Below the pieces are notes generated by a model. That model had not been told where the DNA came from. It saw only the letters and a list, made by a program, of their open reading frames with translations, and made no database searches. Below are positions 17,932 through 26,899 of a stretch of DNA of 64,000 nucleotides, piece after piece. The number at the start of each line of letters is the position of its first letter. The stretch's first letter is position 1. Source of the DNA: Paracoccus sp. PAMC 22219 (GTDB lineage Bacteria; Pseudomonadota; Alphaproteobacteria; Rhodobacterales; Rhodobacteraceae); contig NZ_BBPH01000001.1 in NCBI RefSeq assembly GCF_000787695.1, positions 62,001-126,000 on the forward strand. The letters run 5' to 3'. The position numbers and the translations under genes were made by a program.

Positions 17932-18957
17932 TCAGCCCTCGGCCGCGGCGGACAGGTCCGCCTTCATCTGGTCCAGGACCTCCTGGGCGCGGGGGCCGCC
18001 GATCTCCAGGAAGGTCGCCTCGACCTGGGCCGCGGTGTCGCGGAAGGGCGCGCGCTGCTCCTCGGTCAGGGTGGTGACGGTGACCTCGGGGCGATCGGCG
18101 GTGATCTTCTCCAGCGACGCCTCGGTCAGACCCTGCTGATATTCGATGATGTGGTCGAACGCGGCCGCCGCGGCGTCGCGGACCACCTGCTGATCCTCGG
18201 GGGACAGACCCGCAAAGAACTCCTGGTTGGCCATCAGCGCGGTGGTGAAGTTGTTGTGGCCCAGCCGGGTGATGTGGTCCTGCACCTCGTACATGCGGGT
18301 CGATTCGATGAAGAAGGCCGGGTTCTCCTGCGCGTCGACGATGCCGGTCTGCAGACCGCCATAGACCTCGCCCCACGGCAACGGCGTGGGCGTGGCGCCG
18401 AACGCCTGATAGCTGCTGACCAGCAGCGGGTTGGTCATCACCCGCACCTTGACGTCGTCGAAATCGGCGGGCGCCGCGATGGCGTCGTTCGACGTGACCA
18501 TCACCTCGCCCTCGGGGTACATGCTGAGCAGCTCCAGCCCCTGCTGGGCGTACAGCTCCGGGAAGATCGTGTTGATCGCCTCGGAATTGCGGAAGAAGGC
18601 GAACAGCTGGTCGTCATCCTCGGGCAGCAGATAGGGCACGAAGAACACCTGCGCCTCGGGGATCAGCGACCCGGTAAAGCCGGGCGACTGGTTCACGAAT
18701 TGCAGGATGCCCGATTGGGTCTGTTCCATGATGTTGTCGGATTCGCCCAGCGTGCCGAACGGGAACAGCTGCACCTCATGGTCGGAATTGGCCTCGACCT
18801 CCTCCTTGAACTTCTGGGCATAGACGCCCTGGACCTCGTCCAGCGCCTCCTCGAAGGCATAGCGCCAGGTGTCGGCAATGGCGGCCCCCGATCCCAGGAT
18901 CAGGGCGGTCAGGCTGGCTGCGGTCAGGTGGATGGCGGGGCGGGTTCTGATGGTCAT
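17932..18957 (-). CDS. uehA: Ectoine TRAP transporter, periplasmic binding protein (DctP family)
   Basis: A 341-residue solute-binding protein. A Sec signal peptide covers about residues 1-28 (basic start, hydrophobic core, cleavage near AIAD). The mature part has the DctP fold motifs VMTNPLLVSSYQAFGA, PLPWGEVYGGLQTGIVDAQENP and LMANQEFFAGL. It captures ectoine/5-hydroxyectoine in the periplasm for UehBC. The ATG at 18955-18957 has a strong AGGAGGT site. It is the first transporter gene after enuR. Confidence 0.9.
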   Translation of the reverse strand: MTIRTRPAIHLTAASLTALILGSGAAIADTWRYAFEEALDEVQGVYAQKFKEEVEANSDHEVQLFPFGTLGESDNIMEQTQSGILQFVNQSPGFTGSLIPEAQVFFVPYLLPEDDDQLFAFFRNSEAINTIFPELYAQQGLELLSMYPEGEVMVTSNDAIAAPADFDDVKVRVMTNPLLVSSYQAFGATPTPLPWGEVYGGLQTGIVDAQENPAFFIESTRMYEVQDHITRLGHNNFTTALMANQEFFAGLSPEDQQVVRDAAAAAFDHIIEYQQGLTEASLEKITADRPEVTVTTLTEEQRAPFRDTAAQVEATFLEIGGPRAQEVLDQMKADLSAAAEG

Positions 18958-19077
18958 GATACCTCCTGTTGGGGCGGGCCCTGCACGCGGATCGCGCGGG
19001 TCCTTCTGTGGCAGGATTCGGACCTTGCGGACCGTTCCGGTTGGACCCGATGGTTCGGGACAAGCGGAATCCAAGTC

Positions 19078-19103
19078 AATTGATGTATTAAATCATGACA
19101 ATT
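19078..19103. promoter_or_regulatory. AT-rich imperfect dyad upstream of uehA
   Basis: AATTGATG (19078-19085) and CATGACAATT (19094-19103) form an imperfect inverted repeat around an AT-rich centre, in a region that is otherwise strongly GC-rich. It lies about 120-146 bp upstream of uehA, between enuR and uehA. A TTGACT hexamer on the minus strand overlaps its edge. It is a candidate EnuR operator or promoter core. Confidence 0.4.
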
Positions 19104-19144
19104 CCGACCGCGAGAGTCAAACAGGTCGCGGGATTGTCCTGCCC

Positions 19145-20506
19145 TCAGCCCGGCAGAACTGCCGAGACGATGCGCAGCGCCTGTTCCAGATCACGGGCCG
19201 TGGCCCCGCCCAGCGACACCCGCAGCGCGGGCCCCTGGGGCAGGACCGCAAACCCCGCGCCGGGGGCCAGCGCGACCTGATGGGTCAGTGCCGTGGCCAA
19301 GGCCGTGCCTTCGTCCGTGCCCGGCGCCAGCGGCATCCAGCGGTGCAACCCGTGCAGGAAGCCCTGCGCACGCTGGCCCAGAACGCGCACCGCCAGCCGG
19401 TTCCGCGCCGCCAGTTCCGTCCGCTGCGCCGCCAGCAGCGCGTCGGCCGTGCCGCCGGTGATCCAGTCCTGAGCGATCTCGGCCATCAGGGGCGTGGCCA
19501 TCCAGGCCATCGACAGGTGGCGGTTCAGCGCGGCCTCTGCCAATTTTTCGGGCATCGCCAGAAAACCCAGCCGCAGGCCCGGCGACAGGCATTTCGACAG
19601 GCCGGTGAAATAGAAACTGCGGTCCGGAGCGAATCCCGACAGGGCGGGCGGACGGCGCGGCGACATGGGGCCCGTCGGATCGCTTTCCAGGATCATCAGC
19701 CCGGCTTGGGTCGCGGCGCGGGCCAGCGCCTCGCGCCGGTCGCGGTCCATCACCCGCGCCTGCGGCCCCCCGCCCGAAGGCAGCAGGAACACCGCCTTCA
19801 TTCGCCCGCCTGCGGCCCGCGCCGCCCGGATCAGCGCGTCGGGGTCCATGCCGTGTTCGTCGTCGGGAATGCCCTGCAGGCGCAGATGCAGGTGCTGGGC
19901 CGCGGGCCGCAGCGTGTGGCACGTCGCCGATTCGGTCGCGATGATGTCGCCGGGCATCCCCACGCATTGCAGCGCCACGAACATAGCGGGCGTGGTCCCG
20001 TTGGTGATCAGGATCCGCTGTGCCGGCACCACCTTCCCGCAGCGCGCCAGCCACGCCGCCGCCATCCCGCCATAAAGCGACATCGTCTGACGCGGCCGGA
20101 ATGACAGCATCGCCGAATCAGGCAGACGGTCGGACAGGCGCAACAGCGTCTCGCTCCACGCGGTGCGGATCTGGGGCAGCGCCACGGGGGTCATCATCGA
20201 CAGATCGATCGGCGGTCGGTCGGTGGGCGCGCGGAACCACGGCACCTCGATCGTCTCGCGCGGGCCCGAGCGGACAAAGCTGCCGCGCCCGACCTCTCCC
20301 GAGATCAGGTCGGCGCGGATCAGCTCCTCGTACGCGCGGCTGACGGTCTGGACGCTGACGCCCAACTGCCACGCCAAGTCGCGATGCGGCGGCAGGCGCG
20401 CACCGGGCGCCAGGCTGCCCGCGTCGATGGCGGCCGCGATGCCCTGGGCCAGGCTGCGATAGGCCGGGCGGGTGATGTCGTCGCGTCTCAGGGGCCAATG
20501 GGACAT
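19145..20506 (-). CDS. enuR: MocR/GntR-family regulator of ectoine catabolism (EnuR)
   Basis: A 453-residue MocR-type regulator. The N-terminal GntR winged helix covers about residues 10-80 (SLAQGIAAAIDAGSLAPGAR, then VSVQTVSRAYEELIRADLI), joined to a class I aminotransferase-like effector domain. The PLP-binding lysine is visible in FTGLSKCLSPGLRLGF. EnuR binds PLP and senses diaminobutyrate-type intermediates to relieve repression of ueh/eut genes. ATG at 20504-20506 was chosen because MSHWPLRRDD is the natural N-terminus; longer in-frame extensions read through the divergent asnC promoter. It is upstream of uehABC in the same direction. Confidence 0.9.
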   Translation of the reverse strand: MSHWPLRRDDITRPAYRSLAQGIAAAIDAGSLAPGARLPPHRDLAWQLGVSVQTVSRAYEELIRADLISGEVGRGSFVRSGPRETIEVPWFRAPTDRPPIDLSMMTPVALPQIRTAWSETLLRLSDRLPDSAMLSFRPRQTMSLYGGMAAAWLARCGKVVPAQRILITNGTTPAMFVALQCVGMPGDIIATESATCHTLRPAAQHLHLRLQGIPDDEHGMDPDALIRAARAAGGRMKAVFLLPSGGGPQARVMDRDRREALARAATQAGLMILESDPTGPMSPRRPPALSGFAPDRSFYFTGLSKCLSPGLRLGFLAMPEKLAEAALNRHLSMAWMATPLMAEIAQDWITGGTADALLAAQRTELAARNRLAVRVLGQRAQGFLHGLHRWMPLAPGTDEGTALATALTHQVALAPGAGFAVLPQGPALRVSLGGATARDLEQALRIVSAVLPG

Positions 20507-20561
20507 GGGGCGCAGGATCGCCCGCCGCGCGCGGATTGACAAGCGGGCCGCGCAGGGGAAC

Positions 20562-21074
20562 ATGCGCCCCATGATCCCGCCCCGCAGCCTGCGCCTGGAC
20601 GACCGCGACATCGCCATCCTGGCGGTGCTGTCGCGCGAGGGGCGCATCACCAAGACCGACTTGGCGGCACGCGTGAACCTGTCGCCCACGCCCTGCTGGG
20701 ACCGGATGCGGCGGCTGGAACAGGCGGGCCTGATCCGCGGATACCGCGCGCAGATCGACCTGGGCGTGCTGGGTCCGCATGTGCAGGTCTTTGTCACGGT
20801 CGAGCTGGACCAGCACCGCAGCGAAAGCTTTCAGCGGTTCGAGGCGGTGATCGCCCGCATGGACGCCGTCACCGGCTGCTGGGCCATCGGCGGGGGGTTC
20901 GATTACCTGATGTCGGTGATCGCGCCGGACGTCGCCGCGTTTCAGGGGGTCATGGATGCGCTGCTGGACAGCGGCGCAGGCGTGCGGCGCTATTTCAGCT
21001 ATATCGTGACCAAGCCGGTCAAGGATCAGCCCGTGGCGGGCGCGATGCTGGAACATCATCGCCCTGAGGGCTGA
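20562..21074 (+). CDS. Lrp/AsnC-family regulator (DoeX-like)
   Basis: A 170-residue feast/famine regulator. The N-terminal winged HTH (LDDRDIAILAVLSREGRITKT, then VNLSPTPCWDRMRRLEQAGLI) is followed by the RAM ligand-binding domain. DoeX/AsnC proteins of ectoine clusters regulate the catabolic genes and here the gene is divergent from enuR with a 55-bp gap, and upstream of doeD. The ATG at 20562 follows AGGGGAA; a second ATG lies three codons in. Confidence 0.85.
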   Translation: MRPMIPPRSLRLDDRDIAILAVLSREGRITKTDLAARVNLSPTPCWDRMRRLEQAGLIRGYRAQIDLGVLGPHVQVFVTVELDQHRSESFQRFEAVIARMDAVTGCWAIGGGFDYLMSVIAPDVAAFQGVMDALLDSGAGVRRYFSYIVTKPVKDQPVAGAMLEHHRPEG

Positions 21075-21081
21075 AGTTCAG

Positions 21082-21120
21082 GGATTTCCTCGGGCAAGAC
21101 CCGCCGGATCAGAGGAATCC
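21082..21120. promoter_or_regulatory. Near-perfect dyad between asnC and doeD
   Basis: GGATTTCCTC (21082-21091) and GAGGAATCC (21112-21120) are inverted repeats with one base missing. They enclose a small CGGG/CCCG hairpin. The dyad lies 48 bp upstream of the doeD start, so it could be an AsnC or EnuR site or a leader hairpin. Confidence 0.35.
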
Positions 21121-21167
21121 TCGGGGCCCACCGCCCTATCCTGCCTCCAGCAGGAACAGGAGCGATG

Positions 21168-22538
21168 ATGCTGACGAATGACGAACTGGCCCGTTGGGAC
21201 CGCGAGAGCTTTTTCCACCCCTCGACCCATCTGGGGCAATTCGCGCGGGGCGAGGCGCCGCAGCGCATCATCACCGGGGGCGAGGGCTGTCACATCACCG
21301 ACCGCGACGGCAACCGCATGCTGGACGGGTTCGCGGGCCTCTATTGCGTGAATGTCGGCTATGGCCGCCCGGAAATCGCGCAGGCCATCGCCGATCAGGC
21401 GCATCAGCTGGCCTATTACCACGCCTATGCCGGCCACGGGTCCGAGGCCGCGATCACCCTGGCGCAGATGGTCATGGACCGCGCGCCCAAGGGCATGGCA
21501 CGGGTCTATTTCGGCCTGTCGGGATCGGATGCGAACGAGACGAACATCAAGCTGGTCTGGTACTACAACAACATCCTGGGCCGCCCGAAGAAGAAAAAGA
21601 TCATCAGCCGCTGGCGGGGCTATCACGGGTCCGGCCTGATGACCGGGTCGCTGACCGGGCTGCAGCTGTTCCACGCCAAGTTCGACCTGCCGCTGGACCA
21701 GGTGATCCATACCGAAGCGCCCTATTACTTCCGCCGCCCCGATGCGGCGATGTCGGAATCAGATTTCGTCGGCCATTGCGTGACGCAGCTGGAGGCGCTG
21801 ATCGCGGAACATGGCGCCGACACCATCGCGGCCTTCATCGGAGAGCCGGTGCTGGGAACGGGGGGCATCGTGCCGCCGCCCGCGGGCTACTGGCCCGCCA
21901 TTCAGGAGGTTCTGGACCGCCACGACATCCTGCTGATCGCGGATGAGGTGGTGACCGGGTTCGGGCGTCTGGGGACCATGTTCGGGTCGGACCATTACGG
22001 CATGCGCCCCGACCTGATCACCAGCGCCAAGGGCCTGACCAGCGCATATGCGCCGCTGTCGGCCAGCATCGTGGGCACGCGCGTCTGGGACGTGCTGACG
22101 CGCGGCACGGATGAAAACGGCGTGATGGGCCACGGCTGGACCTATTCCGCGCACCCCATCGGGGCGGCGGCCGGGGTGGCGAACCTGAAGCTGATCGACA
22201 GCTTGGGCCTGGTCGAGAATGCCGGGACCGTGGGTGCCTATCTGAACGACCGGATGGCGCAGGCGGTCGGCGGTCACGCCCATGTCGGAGAGGTGCGCGG
22301 CGCGGGCATGCTGTGCGCGGTCGAACTGGTCGCGGACCGCGATGCGCGGCGGTTCTTTGACGCGTCCGAGGGCAAGGGCGCCAAGGTCGTGGCCGCGATG
22401 CTGAAGCGCGGCGTGATCGCACGCGCCATGCCGCAGGGCGACATCCTGGGCTTTGCCCCGCCCCTGTGCCTGACGCGCGAAGAGGCCGATCGGATCGTCG
22501 ACGTGACAGCCGAGGCGCTGGCCGCGGTGCTGGGCTGA
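21168..22538 (+). CDS. doeD: Diaminobutyrate aminotransferase (DoeD-like, class III)
   Basis: A class III PLP aminotransferase of 456-457 residues. Visible are the cofactor-site segments [37 protein letters not shown] and the Schiff-base lysine in [12 protein letters not shown], plus [10 protein letters not shown]. In ectoine catabolism DoeD converts diaminobutyrate to aspartate semialdehyde. The next enzyme, aspartate semialdehyde dehydrogenase (DoeC/Ssd), is not in the window. Two ATGs are adjacent (21165, 21168); spacing from AGGAG favours 21168. Other omega-amino acid transaminases look similar, so the assignment leans on context. Confidence 0.85.
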   Translation: MLTNDELARWDRESFFHPSTHLGQFARGEAPQRIITGGEGCHITDRDGNRMLDGFAGLYCVNVGYGRPEIAQAIADQAHQLAYYHAYAGHGSEAAITLAQMVMDRAPKGMARVYFGLSGSDANETNIKLVWYYNNILGRPKKKKIISRWRGYHGSGLMTGSLTGLQLFHAKFDLPLDQVIHTEAPYYFRRPDAAMSESDFVGHCVTQLEALIAEHGADTIAAFIGEPVLGTGGIVPPPAGYWPAIQEVLDRHDILLIADEVVTGFGRLGTMFGSDHYGMRPDLITSAKGLTSAYAPLSASIVGTRVWDVLTRGTDENGVMGHGWTYSAHPIGAAAGVANLKLIDSLGLVENAGTVGAYLNDRMAQAVGGHAHVGEVRGAGMLCAVELVADRDARRFFDASEGKGAKVVAAMLKRGVIARAMPQGDILGFAPPLCLTREEADRIVDVTAEALAAVLG

Positions 22539-22540
22539 AT

Positions 22541-22591
22541 TGCGTCCCGCGACGGCGGGGGGATTTCACATCCCCCCGCACCCCCCAGTGG
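22541..22591 (+). repeat. 3'-end GC hairpin element, copy 1
   Basis: Begins three bases after the doeD stop: leader GCGTCCCGCGACGG, then a G6 arm (22557-22562), a 9-nt loop, a C6 arm (22572-22577) and a trailing GCACCCCCC. The leader and hairpin recur after the PfkB kinase gene and after mrcA. The stop codon of the opposing mocA-like gene lies inside this copy. Confidence 0.8.
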
Positions 22592-23153
22592 AGTCGCGCG
22601 GCTGCCCCGGCTGCGGTGGGTTGATCTGGTCCGGCAGGTCGATGTCGCGCAGCAGTCCCGGCGCAGGCACATACCGGTCCGGCGTCAGATCACGCAGCAG
22701 GCGACCCGCGCCCTGATCGCCGGTCAGTTGCGCAAGCCGCGACAGCCAGCCACGCGGGAAGCAGGCCGGTGGCAGGGGGGAGGTTCCGTCATGGCTGCAG
22801 GAGGGCAGACCATCGGCGGCTCGGTCGACGATCTGGGATAGATGCGCGGCGGTGACGTCGGGCATGTCGCCAAGGGCGATCAGCAGTCGGTCGGGATCAC
22901 CCGCCGCGGCCAGACCCGCGCGCAGGCTGTCCGATTGCTGCCCCTGAGGGATCAGCACGATGCGAAAGCCGTCCAGCCACGGCGTCAGGGTGGGGTTGGT
23001 GATTACGGCGATGCGGTCATCCAGCGCGGTATTCCGCATTGCCTGCGCGGCGTGGGAAACGAGCGGTATCCCCGCCACCGGCGCCAGCAGCTTGTCGGAC
23101 GGACCAAAGCGCCGCGATGCGCCGCCCGCCAGCAGCAGGCCGGTGCAGGTCAA
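22566..23153 (-). CDS. MobA-like nucleotidyltransferase (MocA/molybdenum cofactor cytidylyltransferase type)
   Basis: A 195-residue NTP transferase: LLLAGGASRRFGPSDKLL is the nucleotide-binding loop and ALGDMP the metal-binding motif, with DIDLP near the end as in MocA proteins. Such proteins add CMP to molybdopterin to make the MCD cofactor of xanthine-dehydrogenase-family hydroxylases, fitting the IorAB-type genes upstream. The start overlaps xdhC by 4 nt. The last nine or so residues (STGGCGGM and neighbours) are encoded by the repeat element and are probably not conserved. Confidence 0.82.
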   Translation of the reverse strand: MTCTGLLLAGGASRRFGPSDKLLAPVAGIPLVSHAAQAMRNTALDDRIAVITNPTLTPWLDGFRIVLIPQGQQSDSLRAGLAAAGDPDRLLIALGDMPDVTAAHLSQIVDRAADGLPSCSHDGTSPLPPACFPRGWLSRLAQLTGDQGAGRLLRDLTPDRYVPAPGLLRDIDLPDQINPPQPGQPRDSTGGCGGM

Positions 23154-23983
23154 GCGGTCAGCACCTCGTATGCGGCCAGGATCTGGGTCAGGGCGGACGC
23201 TGCGATCAGGCGCGGGTCGCGGGCCGGGCTGACGACGCCGATGGGTCCGGTGATCCGCTCCAGCGTCGCCGCGTCAAAGCCCTGCTCGGTCAGCGCCGCC
23301 AACCTCGCGGCCTGCGCGCGACGCGACCCCAGCGCGCCGATGTAGAACGCGTCCGAGCGCAACGCGCGGGCCAACGCGGGCAGTTCGCGGTCGTGATCGT
23401 GGAACAGCGTCACCACGGCGGTATGCGCGTCGGGCCTGGCGTCCTGGCCCATCACCGGCATGTCCATCGCGGCGACCAAGGTTGTCAAGGCCTGCGCCTC
23501 GTCCCCCTCTCCGTGGATCTGGAAGGCGGGGGGCGGCGGCAGGACCAGCGTGAAATCGTCGGGGTCGGGGTCGCCCGCGCGGCAAGGTGCGCCGGTGCGC
23601 AGGTTCAGGCACCATGTGCCCGTGCGCCTGCGGATGCGGTCGTCCCAGATGGCGCCCAGCCAGTCGGGGTCGGGCTTGTGGATCAGCGCGATCTCAACCG
23701 TGCCGCCGCAGGGCAGCGGCAGGTCCAGCGGGCCGCCCACGCCATAGGTCAGCCGCGTCACCGGTCCGGGCGCGTCCAGATGCGCGGCAATGTCGGCATC
23801 GATGCAACCCGCGCCCAGACGGCCCACACGACCGCCGTCGGGCCACAGCGCCATCATCGCGCCGGGGCGGCGGGGAAAGCCGCCCTTGGCGTCGGTCAGC
23901 ATGGCCAGCGACCCGCCGGGACGGCGCAGCAGCGCCTTGACGGGACAATCGGCAGAGGCGGTGATGGGGGCGGAGATCGACAT
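23150..23983 (-). CDS. xdhC: XdhC/CoxI-family molybdenum cofactor insertion protein
   Basis: A 277-residue protein. The N-terminal XdhC/CoxI domain contains GGSLAMLTDAKGGF and the conserved cysteine in GRLGAGCID. The C-terminal Rossmann-like domain has VVTLFHDHD, FYIGALGSRRAQ and RITGPIGV. XdhC binds sulfurated molybdenum cofactor and inserts it into apo-hydroxylase. The ATG at 23981-23983 is preferred to TTG at 24001. It lies 79 bp after the dihaem cytochrome gene and overlaps the mocA-like gene. Confidence 0.88.
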   Translation of the reverse strand: MSISAPITASADCPVKALLRRPGGSLAMLTDAKGGFPRRPGAMMALWPDGGRVGRLGAGCIDADIAAHLDAPGPVTRLTYGVGGPLDLPLPCGGTVEIALIHKPDPDWLGAIWDDRIRRRTGTWCLNLRTGAPCRAGDPDPDDFTLVLPPPPAFQIHGEGDEAQALTTLVAAMDMPVMGQDARPDAHTAVVTLFHDHDRELPALARALRSDAFYIGALGSRRAQAARLAALTEQGFDAATLERITGPIGVVSPARDPRLIAASALTQILAAYEVLTA

Positions 23984-24062
23984 GGCGCAGGCTTTCGGCA
24001 ATCGGTGCTGCCAGCCTAACGCAGTCGGCCCGATTTGGATGCCGAAAAAGCGACCGGTCCGG

Positions 24063-24677
24063 TCATTCCGGACAGGGCTGTCCGGCTGCCCCCCATTTCA
24101 GCACGTCGTCGATATGCGCCTGCAGGCCGAACGGCGCGGGTTCGCGCCCGCCGCCGGGCGCAAAACCCCAGGCGACGAACCCGCCGTGGCTGGCGTCGTC
24201 GCGCAGGTGTTCGGCCAGTTCGACCCAGTCCCGCCCGCCGTTCAAGTCCGGATCGCGCAGCTGGCGGCACAGGGCGGGGCCGTCCAGGCCGAACCACGCC
24301 ATCTCGACCGGGGGCAGTTGCCAGGGGATCATCGCGTTCGGCGCTTGGCGCGGGTCGGATTCCAGCGTCGATGCGGTGATGTGGCAGGTGGCACAGGGCA
24401 GAGTCTCGACCCCCATGCGGCTGTCGCCGCCGCTGATGGCCATGCCATGCGGGCGGGGTTCGGGATATTCCGGGCCGGACCACATGGGCAGGTGGTCGGG
24501 ACCCACGTGGCAATTCGCGCAGCGCGGATGCGACACGACCTGCTGCACGCGGTCCCACGCCGCCAAGCCGTCGGCGGTGCTGACCGACCCCTCTGCAGGC
24601 GGGGCGACGATCGAGGGCATGACATCCTCGGCCCAGACGGGGCCTGTCATCAGCAGCAGGGCCAGCAGGCGCATCAT
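24063..24677 (-). CDS. Periplasmic dihaem cytochrome c associated with the Mo hydroxylase
   Basis: A 204-residue secreted protein. A Sec signal peptide spans residues 1-16 (MMRLLALLLMTGPVWA). Two haem c sites are visible, CANCH at about 53-57 and CATCH at about 95-99. Candidate distal methionines include those in GPDHLPMW and HGMAISGGD. Its start overlaps the iorB stop (ATGA), so it is translationally coupled and is the likely electron acceptor of the hydroxylase, passing electrons to the respiratory chain. I do not recognise a characterised relative. Confidence 0.8.
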   Translation of the reverse strand: MMRLLALLLMTGPVWAEDVMPSIVAPPAEGSVSTADGLAAWDRVQQVVSHPRCANCHVGPDHLPMWSGPEYPEPRPHGMAISGGDSRMGVETLPCATCHITASTLESDPRQAPNAMIPWQLPPVEMAWFGLDGPALCRQLRDPDLNGGRDWVELAEHLRDDASHGGFVAWGFAPGGGREPAPFGLQAHIDDVLKWGAAGQPCPE

Positions 24678-26899
24678 GCGAAACGCACCCCGCGGGCAAA
24701 GGGCAGGTCGCGCAGGCGCTGACCGGTCGCGGCAAAGATCGCGTTGCCAAGGGCGGCGGCAGCGGGCGGTACGCCGGGTTCGCCCAAGCCCCGCAGCGGG
24801 CCGTTCTCCAGCAGCCGCACCGTGACCTGCGGCGTCTGACGCATGCGCATCCCCTCATAGGCGTGAAAATTGGTCTGATCGGGACGGTGGCCGCGATAGG
24901 TCAGTTCGCAATTCATCGCGTGGCCCAGCCCGAACAGCATGCCGCCCGACAGCTGCGCCAGGGCATTCACCGGGTCCAGCACGATGCCGACATCGGCCAC
25001 GGCAAAGGCCTGGGTGATCCGGATGCCCTGCGGGGTCTGCTCGACCTCGACCACCTGGGCGCAGGGCACGCCGAAGGACAGGCAGAACGCCACGCCCCGC
25101 CCGCGCCCCTGCCCCGCATCGCGACCGGTCCAGCCCGACAGGTCGCGCAAACCCTCCAGCACCGCGCGCGAGGGGTCGTGGCTGCACAGCCCGATAAGCC
25201 CCTCCATCGGGTCGATGCCGGCGGCCGCGAACATCTCGTCCATCGCGGTGCCGAAGAAGAAGCCGTTCGACGATGCGCCGACCGACCGCCAGCTGCTGAC
25301 CGGCACGGATTCGGGCGCGCGCAGCCCCGTCACGCGGAAATTCGGGATCGCAAAGGGCTGGTCCCAGGCCCCGGTGGTGATGCTGGCATCCGGCCCCGGT
25401 GGCGCGCTGGAGACGCGGCCGAACCAGGATGCGATGACCGACGGGCTGGCAACGGTCAGGTCCAGCGCCTGCACGCCCTGATCGGTGGCGCGGCCCCGCA
25501 CCCGCGCGATCTGGGCCGGGCGCGGCTGGTCATGGGCAAAGTCCTCCTCTCGCGACCAGGTCAGCTTGACCGGGCGGCCGGGGACGGCCATCGCGATCTC
25601 GACCGCTTGGGCGATGAAGTCGATCTCCAGCCTGCGGCCAAAGCTGCCGCCGATCATCTGGTTCTCCAGCCGGATCGCGGTTTCGGGCAGGCCGGTCAGT
25701 GCGGCGGCGCGAGCCACGGCGAAATCGGGCACCTGCGTGCCGGCCCAGATGGTGCAGGCGTCGTCCGTCACCAGGACCGTGGCGTTCATCGGCTCCAGCG
25801 GCGCATGGGCCAGGAACGGGACGCGATATTCCGCAGTGACATCGCCCGCGCCGATGACCGCGTCCACGTCGCCGTCATCGCGCTTGCGGCTGTCGATGTC
25901 GCCTGCGTCATGGGTGGCCGCAAGCGCGGCCCAGATCGCGTCCTGATCGCCCGTCGTGTCGGGGGCCGCGAACGCGACGTCCAGCGCCTGCACGGCGCGC
26001 ATCGCGGACCAGGTGTCGCGCGCCAGCACCGCGACGCCCCCGGTGATCGGCAGCACGCGCAGCACGCCGGGCAGCCCTTCGGCGGCGACCGGGTCCAGCC
26101 GCGCGACCGACCCGCCCCAAGGCGCCATCCGCACCGTCGCGTGCAGCATGTCGGGCAGGGACAGATCGATGCCATAGACCTGCGTGCCGGTCGATTTCGC
26201 GATCACGTCGGTGCGCGCCATCGGCTTGCCCAGCCAGCGCCATTGCGACCGGTCGCGCAGCACGATCTGGGTCACCGGCTCCAGCGCCGCGGCGTCGCGT
26301 GCCAAGTCGGGATAGGGAATGCGCGTGCCGTCGGGCAGGATCACCGCGCCATCCGCGGTGTCCAGGTCGGCGCGGTCCAGGCCGTGGCGCAGGGCGGCGG
26401 CCTGTTTCAGCGTTTCACGCGCAACGGCGCCCGCCTGACGCAGCTTGTCGAACCCGTCGGCGGTCGAACTGGACCCGCCGGTCATCTGCCAGCCCAGCAG
26501 CCGCGCGGGAATGTCGGCCGCATCGCGCGCTGTTTCGGCCAGCCAACCGGTATCGGTGGGCGCAAAGGGCATGAAATCCGCGATCAGCGCGCGGTTATAG
26601 TATGTGGCGCTGACCGGGCCCGGCACGATGCGGGCGGTGGCGGGGTCGATGTCCAATTCCTCGGCGATCAGGGCGGCCTGCAGCCAGCGGGCGCCCTGCC
26701 CCTTGTCCGCACGCGGCGCGACCAGCGTGACGCCATCGGCATCTATCAACACATAGGGGTTCAGCGCCCCCGCATCCGTCCCCGCAAAGGGGTCCGCCAA
26801 GGGCCGGGTATAGCGCCAGGCGCCAAAGGCCACGCCCCCCGCCACCGCGACCGACCCGATGAGAAAGCCGCGCCGCGCGATGCGCCCCGCACGCGACAT
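24674..26899 (-). CDS. Molybdenum hydroxylase large subunit (IorB-like, xanthine dehydrogenase family)
   Basis: A 741-residue molybdopterin-binding subunit similar in layout to isoquinoline 1-oxidoreductase beta. A Tat signal is seen near residues 8-30 (ARRGFLIGSVAVAGG), so it is exported folded. Molybdopterin segments include GGSFGRRLEIDF, SWRSVGASSNGFF and, near the C-terminus, GLGEPGVPPAAAALGNA, which carries the conserved catalytic glutamate. It hydroxylates an N-heterocycle or oxidises an aldehyde; the substrate is unknown. It shares one nucleotide with the iorA-like stop. The GTG-rich upstream ORF extension is antisense noise in a GC-rich genome. Confidence 0.88.
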   Translation of the reverse strand: MSRAGRIARRGFLIGSVAVAGGVAFGAWRYTRPLADPFAGTDAGALNPYVLIDADGVTLVAPRADKGQGARWLQAALIAEELDIDPATARIVPGPVSATYYNRALIADFMPFAPTDTGWLAETARDAADIPARLLGWQMTGGSSSTADGFDKLRQAGAVARETLKQAAALRHGLDRADLDTADGAVILPDGTRIPYPDLARDAAALEPVTQIVLRDRSQWRWLGKPMARTDVIAKSTGTQVYGIDLSLPDMLHATVRMAPWGGSVARLDPVAAEGLPGVLRVLPITGGVAVLARDTWSAMRAVQALDVAFAAPDTTGDQDAIWAALAATHDAGDIDSRKRDDGDVDAVIGAGDVTAEYRVPFLAHAPLEPMNATVLVTDDACTIWAGTQVPDFAVARAAALTGLPETAIRLENQMIGGSFGRRLEIDFIAQAVEIAMAVPGRPVKLTWSREEDFAHDQPRPAQIARVRGRATDQGVQALDLTVASPSVIASWFGRVSSAPPGPDASITTGAWDQPFAIPNFRVTGLRAPESVPVSSWRSVGASSNGFFFGTAMDEMFAAAGIDPMEGLIGLCSHDPSRAVLEGLRDLSGWTGRDAGQGRGRGVAFCLSFGVPCAQVVEVEQTPQGIRITQAFAVADVGIVLDPVNALAQLSGGMLFGLGHAMNCELTYRGHRPDQTNFHAYEGMRMRQTPQVTVRLLENGPLRGLGEPGVPPAAAALGNAIFAATGQRLRDLPFARGVRFA

